Shown piece by piece: positions 13,401 to 24,740 of a stretch of 64,000 nt of DNA (position 1 is its first letter; every line of letters starts with the position of its first letter). The notes beneath the pieces were generated by a model. It saw only the letters and a list, made by a program, of their open reading frames with translations. It was not told the DNA's origin and ran no database searches. A program made the translations under genes and the position numbers. Origin of the DNA: Plazaster borealis (taxonomy: Eukaryota > Echinodermata > Asteroidea > Forcipulatida > Labidiasteridae); NCBI GenBank assembly GCA_021014325.1, contig CM037472.1, positions 32,140,234-32,204,233 on the forward strand, written 5' to 3'.

Positions 13401-16400
13401 TTAGTGTGCAAATAAAAATAATAATGCACGATTGACTTTTCATAGCGACAAATAACTTCATGCCTTTGACTTTCCATATTATATAAATTTTCCTCTGTAA
13501 TTTCACTCCTACATTGTACATCTGTGTCAGAGACAAATTCATCAAATTGTTCAATTACCTTTCACTTAGTCTTTTAGATAGGAAAACTTGTCTGACCACT
13601 ACTGAAAATAATTTCAAAGGGCTGTGATTTCATAACCAAACAAATGCCATCGCAACAACAAACACAAACTTAATCAGCGCCAGGTTGCAATTTGTTTTTG
13701 TTGCGTGCTGTTGTTGCTATAATGGCCGAGAGTAATTGTGGTGAAATGGCAGGGGTTGTGTGTGCGTACATTGTAAACCTCCGCTGTACGCAACTTATTA
13801 TTTTTCAGCTCAATGTTGTCCTTACACTCAGCTTTATTCAGGACTGAAAGGTTGTACAGGTCGCAAAGAAGAATTCTAATTGAATTGTTCAACTTCCAAT
13901 GAATAGCGGAAGATACAAAAATATAATGTACACAATTAGAGAAATTCTTCTTGCACACTGTAACTAGAGATGTTTGGACAGGAAGTTTCCTCATTGAAAT
14001 GGTCCAAAGGATTCGCTTTAGGCCACAGATCTCAGTCTCTTACTCAGGATATGGATTAAATATAGCAGAAGGTCACCTGATAAGGTCAGTCTCCAGGGAA
14101 CATCAGTGATTTGTAAATCTATAGTAGTAAAGGATTTTAGGCTATTTAAAGAGAAAGTGTACACATTGGTTTGGGAGGATGTTTATATGTACATGTAGTG
14201 TGGACTGTCTAATTAGTATTTTGTGCACTGTTTCCAAATTCTCTTTGTTCCAAGCCTGGTATTTCATCTTGGAGAGGGCAAGGCCTTAATGTTGCAAAGG
14301 GCACTTCCAAAGGAACAAACTTAAAGTCCATGGGAAACATTTGAAGGGGCACCAAGGCCAAGACCAGAGCAACAGATCAGGCCATGGCCTCCGTGTAATT
14401 CCAGGAATGCTGTTCATTTTTTTCATTTTTTTTCTTCTTTTTTTCTTGTTAACCGTCTACATATGTATGGCTTGAAAATGTTTCTTGAAAATGGCAACAT
14501 TGATCATGTGGAAAAACTTATTCTCTTCAGTGAACGGTTTCCCTTGTATAGCAGAGCAAAATGCTACACAATATGTATCCGTTGCTACTCAAAAAATCAT
14601 CATTTGCTGCTCAATATTAGCATTCACTGTGCACAAAACTTGTTCAGTCTAAATATTTTGCTATGCAAAGTTGCTAGATGAAATCATTTGCTGCTCTTAC
14701 ATTTAGGCCTAAACATGTAAATTTGAGTAATTGCGACCTTCCATCCAAGTACATGCATTTTACACATGTGTAGCTGACTATAGTCTTTACATGATGTAAA
14801 TGTTCTTGTAGTTCAGCCAAACTTGTTTTGGTCAAACAATGGTGTTTATGACCTTACACCTTTCCTGTATTTTTTTGAAGGCCCTTCCACTATACATTAA
14901 TTCCTTTCCTTTCTCAACCCATCAGTCATCAACTGTTTGATTCGCCAGTCTTGACTCTTCCCTTGGGCCACTATTAAGGCCAAGGTGACCCCAGCCATTC
15001 ACCTGAATACACAATGTCCCCCCTGGTAAACTCCAAGGCAGAAATCCTAATCAGCGCAGGGACATCTAATTCCCTCAGATAATCACCGTAGTTTCCAGCA
15101 CTTCCAGGGAAAATGCAATTTGCCTTCTTTTCAGACCCAAATCTCCAATGACTGAGTGGAAGAAGCATTCAATAAAAGGATGCTGCGGCTTCAGGCCCAG
15201 CAGGACTGCTCAACACACATACCTTAAGGATCGTTGCATAAAAATAAGTAACCAGAAAATGTTTGTTAAGTGATGCAAAAGAAGTTTTTATATTGGAACA
15301 CTTAGCAATATCGCATTTCAAATCAGTAATTGTCCAACAAGGAAGTCATCCTTTTCAGTAGAAAGATTTTGTTGAGTACAAAGACTTGCACTATAAAAGT
15401 TCACAAAATACTTGTATATATGAAAATGAGCATGAGATGAGAGTGCTGTATGAAGTTACATGTCCAACCACATATGAACCTTTGTATGTACACGGTGTAC
15501 ATGATGCACATGTTTGTTCATGATACACTGTCGGTCCATGGTTGGTACATGAAGTACAATTGCATCTGATGAAATAATTGTTGCTACGAAGGCTCATGCA
15601 GTTTTTTTATGTAATAAAATTAGTTACAGTCTTTAAATGCTACCACCACCTTCCTTGTTTTATATATCAGACTAAAACGGCTATCTCTATCATTGTCTAA
15701 AATATAACAGTGCCAGAGGTGCATGGAAAGTTTTTATACCAATCCTCATTCTGTGACTGCCTAGTACCAGTACTTTGTTGGCCCTAACCCTATGGTGCTA
15801 CTGAAAATTAATACCAACATTAATACTATGGAGACCAAAACATCCTTTTAGCACAAGACACTGATTGTCCCTAGAAACGTGAGACCTGTATTTTTTGTAG
15901 TTCAACCTTGGTTTTAGATTGCCCCATGCCTCTTCAATTTGTTTCACAAGCCATCATCCATCATTCTCTTGTTCGGAATAAAAAAAAATATTTGCAATTA
16001 TGTTGTGTGCAGTGCTAGTGCTAGTGTGGGCGAAACAACATAAGTTGTCAATTAACTAAAATTGCCGTGGAAGCAGATAAAGTGATCACGAAATGAATCT
16101 CTCATGCGCGGATGTTTAAACTTGCTTGAAATGCGAATGGATATCATATATATGCAGATGCACGCGCAAACCATGCTGGTGAGTATATGGCCTGGTGGCA
16201 AAGCCATGACCCAATTTCTGGTCAGTAGGGCTAGGCTGAAATTGATGCCGCCAGGAGCGACTGTCAATAGCTGGACACTATGATAGGAATCTAGCAAATT
16301 GGAAGCTGCATACATTATACCGGGGAAGGAACGGCTTTGACGATATGCCGCTGAATCATTCAGTAGATGACAGAGATTTTGCTGTGGGTGTCAAATTGCG

Positions 16401-17099
16401 GAGTATCAACTTGTCAATTTTCTAATGAAACATGCAAGCCATGCACACAATCTCTGTATAGTAAGGCACACAATCTCCGTACAGTAGGGGCACAGTGCAG
16501 TTTCGGATGTACACAGGTGTATTGCACTATTACATGTGTAACTTCTTCCAGACAGGCAGTGTCTATTCCTCCCATTTATTTTACATAATGGTGTTCTAGA
16601 TTCCGCCCAACAAAGAGAGTTTCAAGGAATCGAGCTGTTCAAAGAAAGCAACTTCAATATGCACTGCATGTGCTTCTTTCCCAGGAGATGTGTGTTCATC
16701 ATACAAAGCAGGGTCCAGTACACTGTTAGATAGTTTGCGAAACCTTTAAACCAATGTTAAAACTGATTATCATTCCGGGTGATTAGGATATCAAATTAGC
16801 TTAAAAATCAAATCCCTGTCTGCGAAATTATCTGCAGTACAAAGTGCTCTTTTTTAAAGGCGAGAGATAAAAACAAAAAGGGATGTTCTGAATAGTCTTA
16901 GTGAAAGAAGTGATCGAGGAAAATTCCTTTTACCTGCACTCTGCAATTTGTTACCCACTGAAATGTGTTGCTCTTAATTCTTACATTTCTTTGTTTTAAT
17001 CAGCAGTCAAATGTTATTAGCGAATGTTGTCTGCTCGATGTGTGGGATTTTTAAACATTTATATGCTTGCTTTTATTTGACAGACTGAACCATTTGTTT
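10495..17099. other. Non-coding stretch, 6.6 kb
   Basis: No gene is supported. Patches of balanced composition (about 11080-11700, 14950-15180 and 16050-16330) stand out from AT-rich surroundings but lack connected splice signals. A short 22-base unit (GGCACACAATCTC type) is duplicated near 16445-16490. Otherwise nothing is seen. Confidence 0.45.
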
Positions 17100-17467
17100 A
17101 AAGGCACTGAACATGTTTGGTAATTGTCAAAGACCAGTGTTCTCACTTGGTGTATCCCAACAATGCATAAAATAACAAGCCTGTGAAAATTTGGGCTCAA
17201 TTGGTCATCGAAGTTGCAAGAAAATGATGAAAGAAAAAACACCCTTGTACAAATTTGTGTGCTTTCAGATAGGAATAAAAACTTCTTGCAAGAAGTCTTT
17301 TATTATTTTAGTGAGAAATTACCTCTTTCTCAAAAACTATGTTACTTCAGAGGGAGTCATTTCTCACAACGTTTTATACTATCAACAGCTCTCTGTTGCT
17401 TGTTACCAAGTCAGTTTTTATGCTAATATAAATTTTGAGTAATTACCAAACGTGTATAGTGCCTTTA
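17100..17467. mobile_element. MITE, GTACACGTTTGG-ended family, second copy
   Basis: An intact copy of the 8597-8947 family, with ends AAAGGCACTGAACATGTTTGG and CCAAACGTGTATAGTGCCTTT and the same central ACTTCTTGCAAGAAGT palindrome. It contains the segment ACTATCAACAGCTCTC that the 8.6 kb copy has lost. Confidence 0.9.
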
Positions 17468-18292
17468 AAGGAAAAAGGGGTTTTTTTCCCTCCTCATATA
17501 GTCTAGCATCCTCCTCCTGTGCCGATTAACTTGTTACCAAGGCCCAATTGAGCAATATACTACATAGCCTAAGCATTCAAATTCCTGATGATGAAGGTGA
17601 AAGCACAATCACCATTCATTAGCCAAACACAGGTCTGATCTTATTAACACAAAATCCTCCTAAGAAAACATTGGCAAGTAGTGTGTACACATCAAGGAAG
17701 TGAGAAATGTCACCAGGTATAATACCATGCACACTGCTGCTGTACTGCCACCACAATAATGACAGGATGGAAGGGGGGACCATTAAATCCTACAGTACAT
17801 GACACACAGGAGATAAGAGCTAACTGTGTGACAGATGTGGGTCCATTGTGAGGTCACACCACAAAAGGGAATTATTTAAAGAGCGGTGTACACAACTAAA
17901 CACCAGTGGCCAGTCCATACAATTTTGTTTTTCTTTGGTGGCCTCATACATTTGTTGTATGTACTAAACAAATGCCATCTACACTACATGTTCTAATTTG
18001 GAGAACCATAAAACCCATGAAAAAGACTAACGAAAGCGACTAAACTGTTTTTAAACAGTTCACAACAGAAAAACTGGCATCATCAGACTTTATATGCAAC
18101 TTTTCTTTTTTGCAAATTTAAAGAGAGGCAACTGCCTAGCACACAAGAAGTTTGTAAAGCTTTGTTTTTGTTTTCAGTTTTCAATGGCACTAACAAAAAA
18201 ATGAAGAGAGAGAAGGAAAAAAAAGGAGATAAGCTGATTAGCTGAAAGGTTCCATGCCAGCATTGATGCATATAACCACCCACTGTTGCATA
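17468..18292. other. Region downstream of gene 1
   Basis: AT-rich DNA beyond the candidate poly(A) signal of gene 1. No gene or repeat family is recognised. Confidence 0.4.
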
Positions 18293-18298
18293 TTTATT
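18293..18298 (-). terminator. Candidate poly(A) signal of gene 1
   Basis: AATAAA on the minus strand, about 245 bases downstream of the TAG at 18544. Its position suits the end of a short 3' untranslated region for gene 1. The hexamer is common in AT-rich DNA, so the evidence is mainly positional. Confidence 0.35.
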
Positions 18299-18543
18299 GT
18301 CATTTTGGAGGGATGATTGGTTGCCAAATTGAAACTTGTTCATTAAAAATGTTTTGCATGAAAGTGTACACTGAAAGTCCTAAATTTTCTCAAGCTTTCA
18401 ACAAATTTGTTCATGTAAAATTCCCAGGATAAACGATATGGACTGTTGGCCAGCATTGTGTTACATACAATACATGACGGTATCTGCAAACCACTTAGTG
18501 TTCAGGATCATTATCCGCATCCCACTTTCATTGTTCATAGAAT

Positions 18544-18862
18544 CTAAACCATCAACCATTGCCAAAACATGTACAATGTTGTGTGAATTTTACCAATGCG
18601 TTTGAAAGTACTTTGTAAACAATTTCCGGGAATGGCAACTTTACCAATCACTGCTTTTAATGTAAAACATTGATCACCGCATTTTCCCTCAGAAGAATAA
18701 AACTGTAAACAGGGCAACAGTAGTTCTTGGACAGATTCCAAGACCCCCAAAGCTTTGGGGGAAAGAAATTTAATGATTTCATCAAAACACTGTCTGAGTC
18801 TACATAATTTGTAACCCACAGCACACAGGATTGGATCAATACAACCGTTTGGGGATGCCCCT
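18544..18862 (-). CDS. Gene 1, predicted last exon, Cys/Leu-rich C-terminus
   Basis: An open stretch of 105 codons plus stop, after an acceptor at GGCAAAGTTCCAG|AGGG. The single leading base completes the Arg codon begun by exon 5, so phase agrees. The peptide starts GASPNGCIDPILCAVGYKL, continues through a leucine-rich helix-like part (LGVLESVQELLLPCLQF), and ends FWQWLMV. It contains eight cysteines in about 105 residues. An AATAAA signal lies about 250 bases past the stop, as expected for a terminal exon. A frame of this length can occur by chance in this window, so phase and the poly(A) signal are the main support. An 18-bp perfect palindrome (18744-18761) lies inside the coding part. The NGCIDPIL string looks like the end of a receptor helix, but no receptor context was found. 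Confidence 0.4.
18744..18761. repeat. Perfect 18-bp palindrome
   Basis: CCCCCAAAGCTTTGGGGG is a perfect palindrome inside predicted exon 6 of gene 1, where it codes for part of LSPKALGV. No role is assigned. Confidence 0.8.
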
Positions 18863-19399
18863 CTGGAACTTTGCCAATAACATATTTGCTAAGGTTGGCT
18901 CCTTTCCAAAGAATTTATTTTAAGAACTTGTGTACTTGTGTACATTGTACGTAAAGGAAAACTAAAATCTAAAATGATAGGTTCATTGGGTTCTACACGT
19001 AAGCAGTTTTTGACTATCAGCCGTGTACTGTGGACTATTTTCTAAAATTAACAAAACAGACAAAAAGACATTGTACACCCTAACAGAAGGCTATATGATC
19101 CTATAATTGGATAAATCAAATGGGACTGTACCACTCCCTGTTATGTATTCTACCGTACGCTGTGTCTGTGCTCCATGATCTTTAGTTTTAAAGCGAAAAA
19201 AAGTGCTCAATTTAGTAATATATCCTTGTTTGTTTGTTACTTATGTTATACACACACTGTACAAACTGCAATGTGTGCCTGGCTACATTATTTTGTGCAA
19301 CCACTTGCACAATAGATTGAGAAATTTCTGATTGCAACATTGATGTGACCATGATGCGACTCGCTCCAACCATGGAGGTGCATGTAGAATAGTTCTACC

Positions 19400-19600
19400 A
19401 CCATGCTCCAACCATGTACATGTACACATGTTCACAGTACACTGTATACCCAATGTACTGTGCATATGTACATGTACATTTATCATGTACACATGCATGT
19501 ACGCATGCATTTCGTATACAGTACACTATTTACAGTGCATGTGTATGCACACAGTAAGCATCCAAGAACACTATTCTAGTACATGTACATGTCCTTTTAG
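19400..19600. repeat. TACATG/TGCATG-rich simple sequence
   Basis: Many overlapping palindromes of the TGTACATGTACA and GCATGC type, with interspersed ACAGTACACTGTA. It can cross-pair locally. Similar patches occur at 22331-22372 and 24130-24870. Confidence 0.7.
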
Positions 19601-20167
19601 GTACAGGTCAGGTGCACAATTTTGTGTATAGCCCAACAATCTCTTTGTCTGTTAGTGTTATGAGTGATGGATCTATAATCGTAATTTGTAAATCTGCAGT
19701 AAGTACCAAACCAAGGGGGTGGGGGAGGTCAAGGGTTATGGCATGGTGTCTACAACTCTTGATGGGTCTAACATCATGTGTGGACTCCAGACTTATCTAT
19801 AGGGACCCTCCACATACTTGATTAGTCTGAGTCACTAGTCAGTCAGTTCAAAGTCATAAAGGGGCAAATACTTTGGCTCACTGCCAGCTGAAATGCACCA
19901 CAGTTTCATACAAAGCTTCTGTCGCTATCTTATTATTGACAAGGTGACAAACAAGTGGCCCATTGGAAAAGTGAATCTGTAACATCCCCCCTGCTGTATC
20001 AACTCCCACATGCTGGAAAGCATCCAATTTAGTAATCAGTGACAGACACAAATAGACACCTCCTATCAGTCTGCTTTAAGAGTGTAAAATCTGTTCAAAA
20101 GGCTGTCGCTGATGGCAAGTAAGTCAATGTGAACAACGAATCCTGAAATTCTTCCTTTCATTGCAAA

Positions 20168-20345
20168 CATAAGGTAATAAACCAAAAGGGAAACTGACTG
20201 GGTAAAGTTTAACTAATTTTGGGTTAAACATAAGAAAAAATTGACTAGTGCAGGATTTGAAACTGCGACCACAGATCCTGCTCTTGTTCAACCCACAATT
20301 TTACACAGTCAGAGTCAGTTTCCCTTGTGTTTTATTACTTGACAT
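20168..20345. mobile_element. tRNA-derived SINE fragments, head-to-head
   Basis: 20168-20290 is a reverse-oriented SINE piece: its minus strand reads a B-box-like GTTTCAAATCC, then ACTAGTCAATTTTTTC, AACCCAAAATTAG and CAGTCAGTTTCCCTTTTGG. It is followed at 20289-20345 by a plus-oriented tail piece with TTGTTCAACCCACAATTTTA and AGTCAGTTTCCCTTGTG. The two make an inverted pair. Confidence 0.7.
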
Positions 20346-20483
20346 TTGAAATAAAAAGTTGCATCCCCTGTAAGGTGACCCCTCTCCTTCCGCTTTCCAG
20401 GTTGTATCGTAAATTGGGTGTGATCCCTTAACCCCCCCCCCCCCCGAACAAAGATATTGAAAAAAAAAAAAAAGGACCACCAT

Positions 20484-20600
20484 TCAGGCTTGATAGCTCA
20501 GTTTGTAGAGCGCCTGCACGTTAATCCGGTGGTCGCAGGTTCACATCGCACTCTAGTCGATTTGTCTTTGTTCAACCCAAAATTATATTTGTAAAGTGAA
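20484..20600 (+). mobile_element. tRNA-derived SINE, head intact
   Basis: This has an A-box-like TAGCTCAGTTTGTAGAGCG (20493-20511) and a B-box-like GGTTCACATCGC (20538-20549) at tRNA spacing, then ACTCTAGTCGATTTG and TTGTTCAACCCAAAATTATA, the same body as the fragments just upstream. The degenerate B box and the attached body argue against a functional tRNA gene. Confidence 0.8.
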
Positions 20601-21717
20601 TGGTTTTTAGTCAACTACAAGTTACTCAGTTCAGCGCTACACACCAGCATACATCATGAGATCTGAACGTGTGTGTACCCCACTCTATTCTGATTAAATA
20701 AGACCGAACTCAAAACCTGATAAAGTAAAATAATGGCCATACTAGTTTTATATTACCTCACGATGCACCGAAAAAACACATTTTGTGTACAATAATGGGC
20801 CTATAACACTAACCATGGTTTCTACCTCCATGCACTATCAAATTACTGGTCTTATGTTTACTATCATATAGGCCTACATTACATTTTGGACAAAAGTGGA
20901 GATTATTTTCAATTCTGGGATTGGATGTTTACACTGTTTAACACCTATTTGAATACATTAATATGTGTGAAGCATGACTTTATTTGGCATCGTTTTTTAA
21001 AGAGAACCAAAAGTAAAATTGGGACTACAATCAGGTAACATGGCCGACAAGCCACACACTCAATCTCAACTCAATGTGCATGCCCACATTTCCTCACAGA
21101 GAACTGTTTTACTGCCTTCCCAACTGAGCTGAAATCCTTTGTCTGATTCACTCAGCATGGAGGTGTGTAGTGCAGCATGCCATGCCCTGAGCTTATAAAT
21201 GGCATACGTAAAAAGGGAAGTCACATGACCTACAAAGTCCCCTCCTTTTATTGAATACGTTCATTCTGCAGCTGCTGCTGGTCAGTTTTATCAGTGAAGT
21301 ATATTATCAATATGACTGGGGCAAATATTTGCCAGCCCAACCCCCTGCTACAGCCCAATCAGTCTTTATTAAAATACAAAGATACCCCAAAGGCATAGGA
21401 TTAAAGTGCTGGTACAGGACACCGACGTCCAAGCACTAAAAAAATGCCTCGGCTAGCATTTCATAGATCACTTTTGGTTAAGCTCCCTCTATTCAAACCT
21501 AGCAACACGATAGCACCTTGTGTTGTGCGCTCACACTTTAGGATTAGGACTTTCCATAGGTCTCTTCCCAGCATAACTCCAGGGTTGTCAAAATCTGCTG
21601 GCACACCGCTTATTTTGTAAACAAAACAAGCAGCAGTAAGCTTTCTCTTTCTTAGGACTACTTTAAAGTCTTCTCTTCAAACCCAATCAAGTCACGCCAA
21701 TCTCCCCGGTACCGTAC

Positions 21718-21791
21718 CTTTGCCCAGACAAAATCCACACAGATTGTCTCTTATGTGGCAACCACCGAAGTGTCACCAGTTCTTGGGCTTC
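21718..21791 (-). CDS. Gene 1, exon 5 (predicted small exon)
   Basis: A 74-base exon with a pyrimidine-rich acceptor (CTTTCTCTCATCCAG|GAAG) and a fair donor (AAAG|GTACGG). It is open in phase 0: EAQELVTLRWLPHKRQ, then SVWILSGQ and two extra bases (AG). Those two bases join the first base of exon 6 to make Arg. The neighbouring exons are about 7.8 kb and 2.9 kb away, so other small exons may have been missed. No motif is recognised. Support is the combination of a good polypyrimidine tract, no stop in the required frame, and phase agreement on both sides. Confidence 0.45.
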
Positions 21792-22330
21792 CTGGATGAG
21801 AGAAAGCTGTGAGCCAACCAGGCCAGCAGACATTGTGTGTATATGTTACAGGGCAAACTGTTTTTATCAAAACAACGAACACCCTCTCTGAAAATAGCCA
21901 AGAGGAGGGTTGTGCCAAATTAAGGCTTGGATCAATTGCCAAGCAAAATTTGAGCTGGACTTCAAACTGGGTAAAGGATAGGACATCTGTGTCTTTGTTA
22001 CTAGATTTTTATTTTAACTGGAGCACAGGCTCTTTGGTTTGAGGGCTTTTCAAAACTATTTTATGGATGTGGATTTGCCTTGTACACTGGCTTCGCTCTT
22101 TGCACAGTTCAATTATACTAAATAAATGCACAACGATGGTATAGTTCATTATATTTTGCTTGCAGGTGCGAGGGGGTTGGAATTGGATATTTAAAACATT
22201 ACCCACTATAATCTAAGAAACTTCATGCAACACTCTTCTCTTCAATACCATACCTTATTTCCACTCAATCAATCACTACAAAAACATGAATATATCACTG
22301 AATGTTTGTAGGTATTGTTGAAGGATGCTG

Positions 22331-22372
22331 GACATGTACATGTACATGTACAGCTGTACATGTAGCCTACAT
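22331..22372. repeat. TACATG palindromic microsatellite
   Basis: Three contiguous ACATGT units followed by CAGCTG and another ACATGT unit, forming a near-perfect palindrome around 22350. Simple sequence within an intron of gene 1. Confidence 0.75.
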
Positions 22373-24365
22373 CTACACTGTGCTTGATTTTTAACCATGC
22401 AAGTCTCGCACATATTCAAACATTTTTGGGACCACTTTGGTCCCATGTAGTGTGAAGGAGACAAACGCGCGCACTTTAACGGGTCCCACTGATCAAATTC
22501 GCGCGGGATTTGCACAGTCTATTGCTCTGTGGTTGTACAAAAGGGTCCATGGAAAAACCAGTGCGTCAGTGCAGTCATGAGCACATGTGGCACATTGATC
22601 ATCACTTCATCAGGTCAAAAGTCAACTATATCATGGTGTATCTATCTAAAGCCCAAATTGAACAAGCAGACATTTGCCATAAAAGTTGAAAGCCCAGACA
22701 AATTAATTTCACTCCTTCAGCACATGATAGCTGCTGTGATGGCCTTCATACTGTACCACATGCCTCAATCCAATGATTTACCCATACACTGATGGTGGGT
22801 GTAGCCATTGATTTTTGTGGTTTTGCGGTGGGGTGGATATTGCCCCTGGTCAATAATGTCACTGGGCAAGATTCCTCTACGTGAGATCTTAGCCCTCCCC
22901 CCCTTTGCCTCTAGTGAGAAATAAATGTTCAGCACGTAAGGAACATGCACATTATAATGTACACTGATGAAGTGTGACAAAAATGTTGTGGCATGGATAA
23001 TGGATATTAAATGAGACAAAAGAACACCCCCACTTAAAATGGTGGTGTAAACAAGCAATAAAAACTGCATGTCCCACTCAACAGCCAGGTGTATTTGAAA
23101 TTAATGTGCATCTTTGTTTGAATAAAAACTGCTGAGGGAAGACATCCAACTAGACAGTGTGTGTAAGATGTACTACAGGCCTATATGAATAAAGTACATG
23201 CACTGCGGTTCATCAAATTATGTTATATGGCTTCATGCCAGAGGGGAGTGGATACATAATTTGGCAACAAGTGTTCCAACCTTCCAGTGTCAATATTACA
23301 AGGCCAAGTAACAAAAGTAAGGAGTTCCTCGTTCGGATTTTTACAAAAAAGGAGGGGCAGGACTTTCCTGTTTACCATGTTTTGCTATTTTTTGTCAAGG
23401 TGGCCGCCATGCTAAATATGGCTGGCCAAGGTATATTTATTCACAGATATTGTGCTATTTGAGTATACTGATGCAATGTATGACAAAACAAATGATTTGT
23501 ATCATTTTAGTCCATTTGCTAAGCAAGTTTCAAAATTCAGAAACGGTCGTTGTTTTGCAAAGGTGAAAAAAGAGTCTAGACAATTATTAAGGCAAAAATA
23601 AACCACGAAACTTTGTGGGGGTTTTTTCTTCGAATTTTAGCCTTTTTTTTTTTTCTTTTTCTTTTCTTTTCTGAATAGTAAATAGTTTAAAAAAAGGAGG
23701 CGGCGGCCAAAAAAGAGGCGGGCGGGGACGAGAAACACAATACTTTTGTTGCTTGGCCTAAACAATACAGACAGGAAAACTCTGTACTGTACAAAAACAT
23801 GTAGTTAGGTTAGCAGACCCCTTTTTTTTTAAAGGATCAAGATTGCAAAGGTCATCTGCTGAATGGTTTGATCATGTGATCATGTCAGACCCCAGCCAGA
23901 TCAACTCCTTTGTGGGCAAAGCATGCTGTCTGGTGATACATGTACTGCAAGGTGAAGAGCATGTGTACATTTAGGCTACAATGTATGTTTTGGGTATCGT
24001 GAACTGCACAGGTGTACATCTAAAAAATGTGCATATCTTTCATCCTGCAGTTTTCGTGAAACAGATTGTATGTCATCACGAGAAAGTTTTGTCTAATACA
24101 CATGTAGGTGCAGGTGCAGTAATTGTAATATGAGCATGTTGGCTACATGTATCATGTACATGTATGCATCGTGCACACTATAGTGACCATTGGACATTTT
24201 GTACATGTTGCTCGCAAATACAAAGTAGAATCTATTAAAATACACTCCATATGTAAATGTTGCATAAACTCAACAAACCAAACTGAACACTTTGATACAT
24301 ACATTGAGATCGTTATTATTTCTTTAAAAAAATACCGAATCGCTTTTCAGTTCGTCAGGTTATCG

Positions 24366-24420
24366 AAAACTTCACAGTTTAAATGTACGAACTGTACAAA
24401 ACTTCACAGTTTAAATGTAC
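24366..24420. repeat. Short direct duplication
   Basis: AACTTCACAGTTTAAATGTAC occurs twice, about 32 bases apart, followed by a TACATGTACTGTACATG palindrome. Confidence 0.7.
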
Positions 24421-24740
24421 ATGTACTGTACATGATATACGCCTACAGTTGCTCGTACATGTACATCGAGTACATCATGTGTACAATAACGCAGTTGTCA
24501 CACATCCATACTTGAAACAAAACAGTCAAATATACTTTCGATCACATGCCCATCTGGGAAATAAAGACGATTAATATTACAATTCAATCAATTTTCTGGG
24601 ATAATGAATGCTTGCAAAGTGTCAAAACAATATCAATTCAAGTTTCTATCATATATAGGCCTAAAAACAATTGGATAGAATTTCACCTCTTACAATGCCT
24701 ATACGTGTATAATGTACATGTACATGTACATGTAGGTCTA
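24410..24740. repeat. TACATG-rich simple sequence
   Basis: Overlapping GTACATGTAC palindromes at 24416-24435, 24451-24482 and 24711-24735. Short frames here encode only His/Tyr/Val-rich low-complexity peptides and are not genes. Confidence 0.65.

Larger units (their letters stand above)
18863..21717 (-). other. Gene 1 intron 5
   Basis: About 2.9 kb. It holds a TACATG/TGCATG-rich patch (19400-19600) and a cluster of tRNA-derived SINE pieces in both orientations (20168-20600). The rest is unremarkable. Confidence 0.4.

Noticed and set aside
18780..18862. NGCIDPIL, similar to the seventh helix end of a rhodopsin-type receptor
   Set aside because: No sixth helix or any other receptor part is found upstream on the minus strand; the sequence before the acceptor has stops. 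The phase fit to exon 5 of gene 1 gives a simpler reading.
20484..20560. tRNA gene
   Set aside because: It has A- and B-box-like blocks, but the B box is degenerate, stems do not pair properly, and a SINE body follows directly.
24147..24515. Frame of 122 codons on the plus strand
   Set aside because: It lies in TACATG-rich simple sequence and encodes low-complexity His/Tyr/Val stretches.
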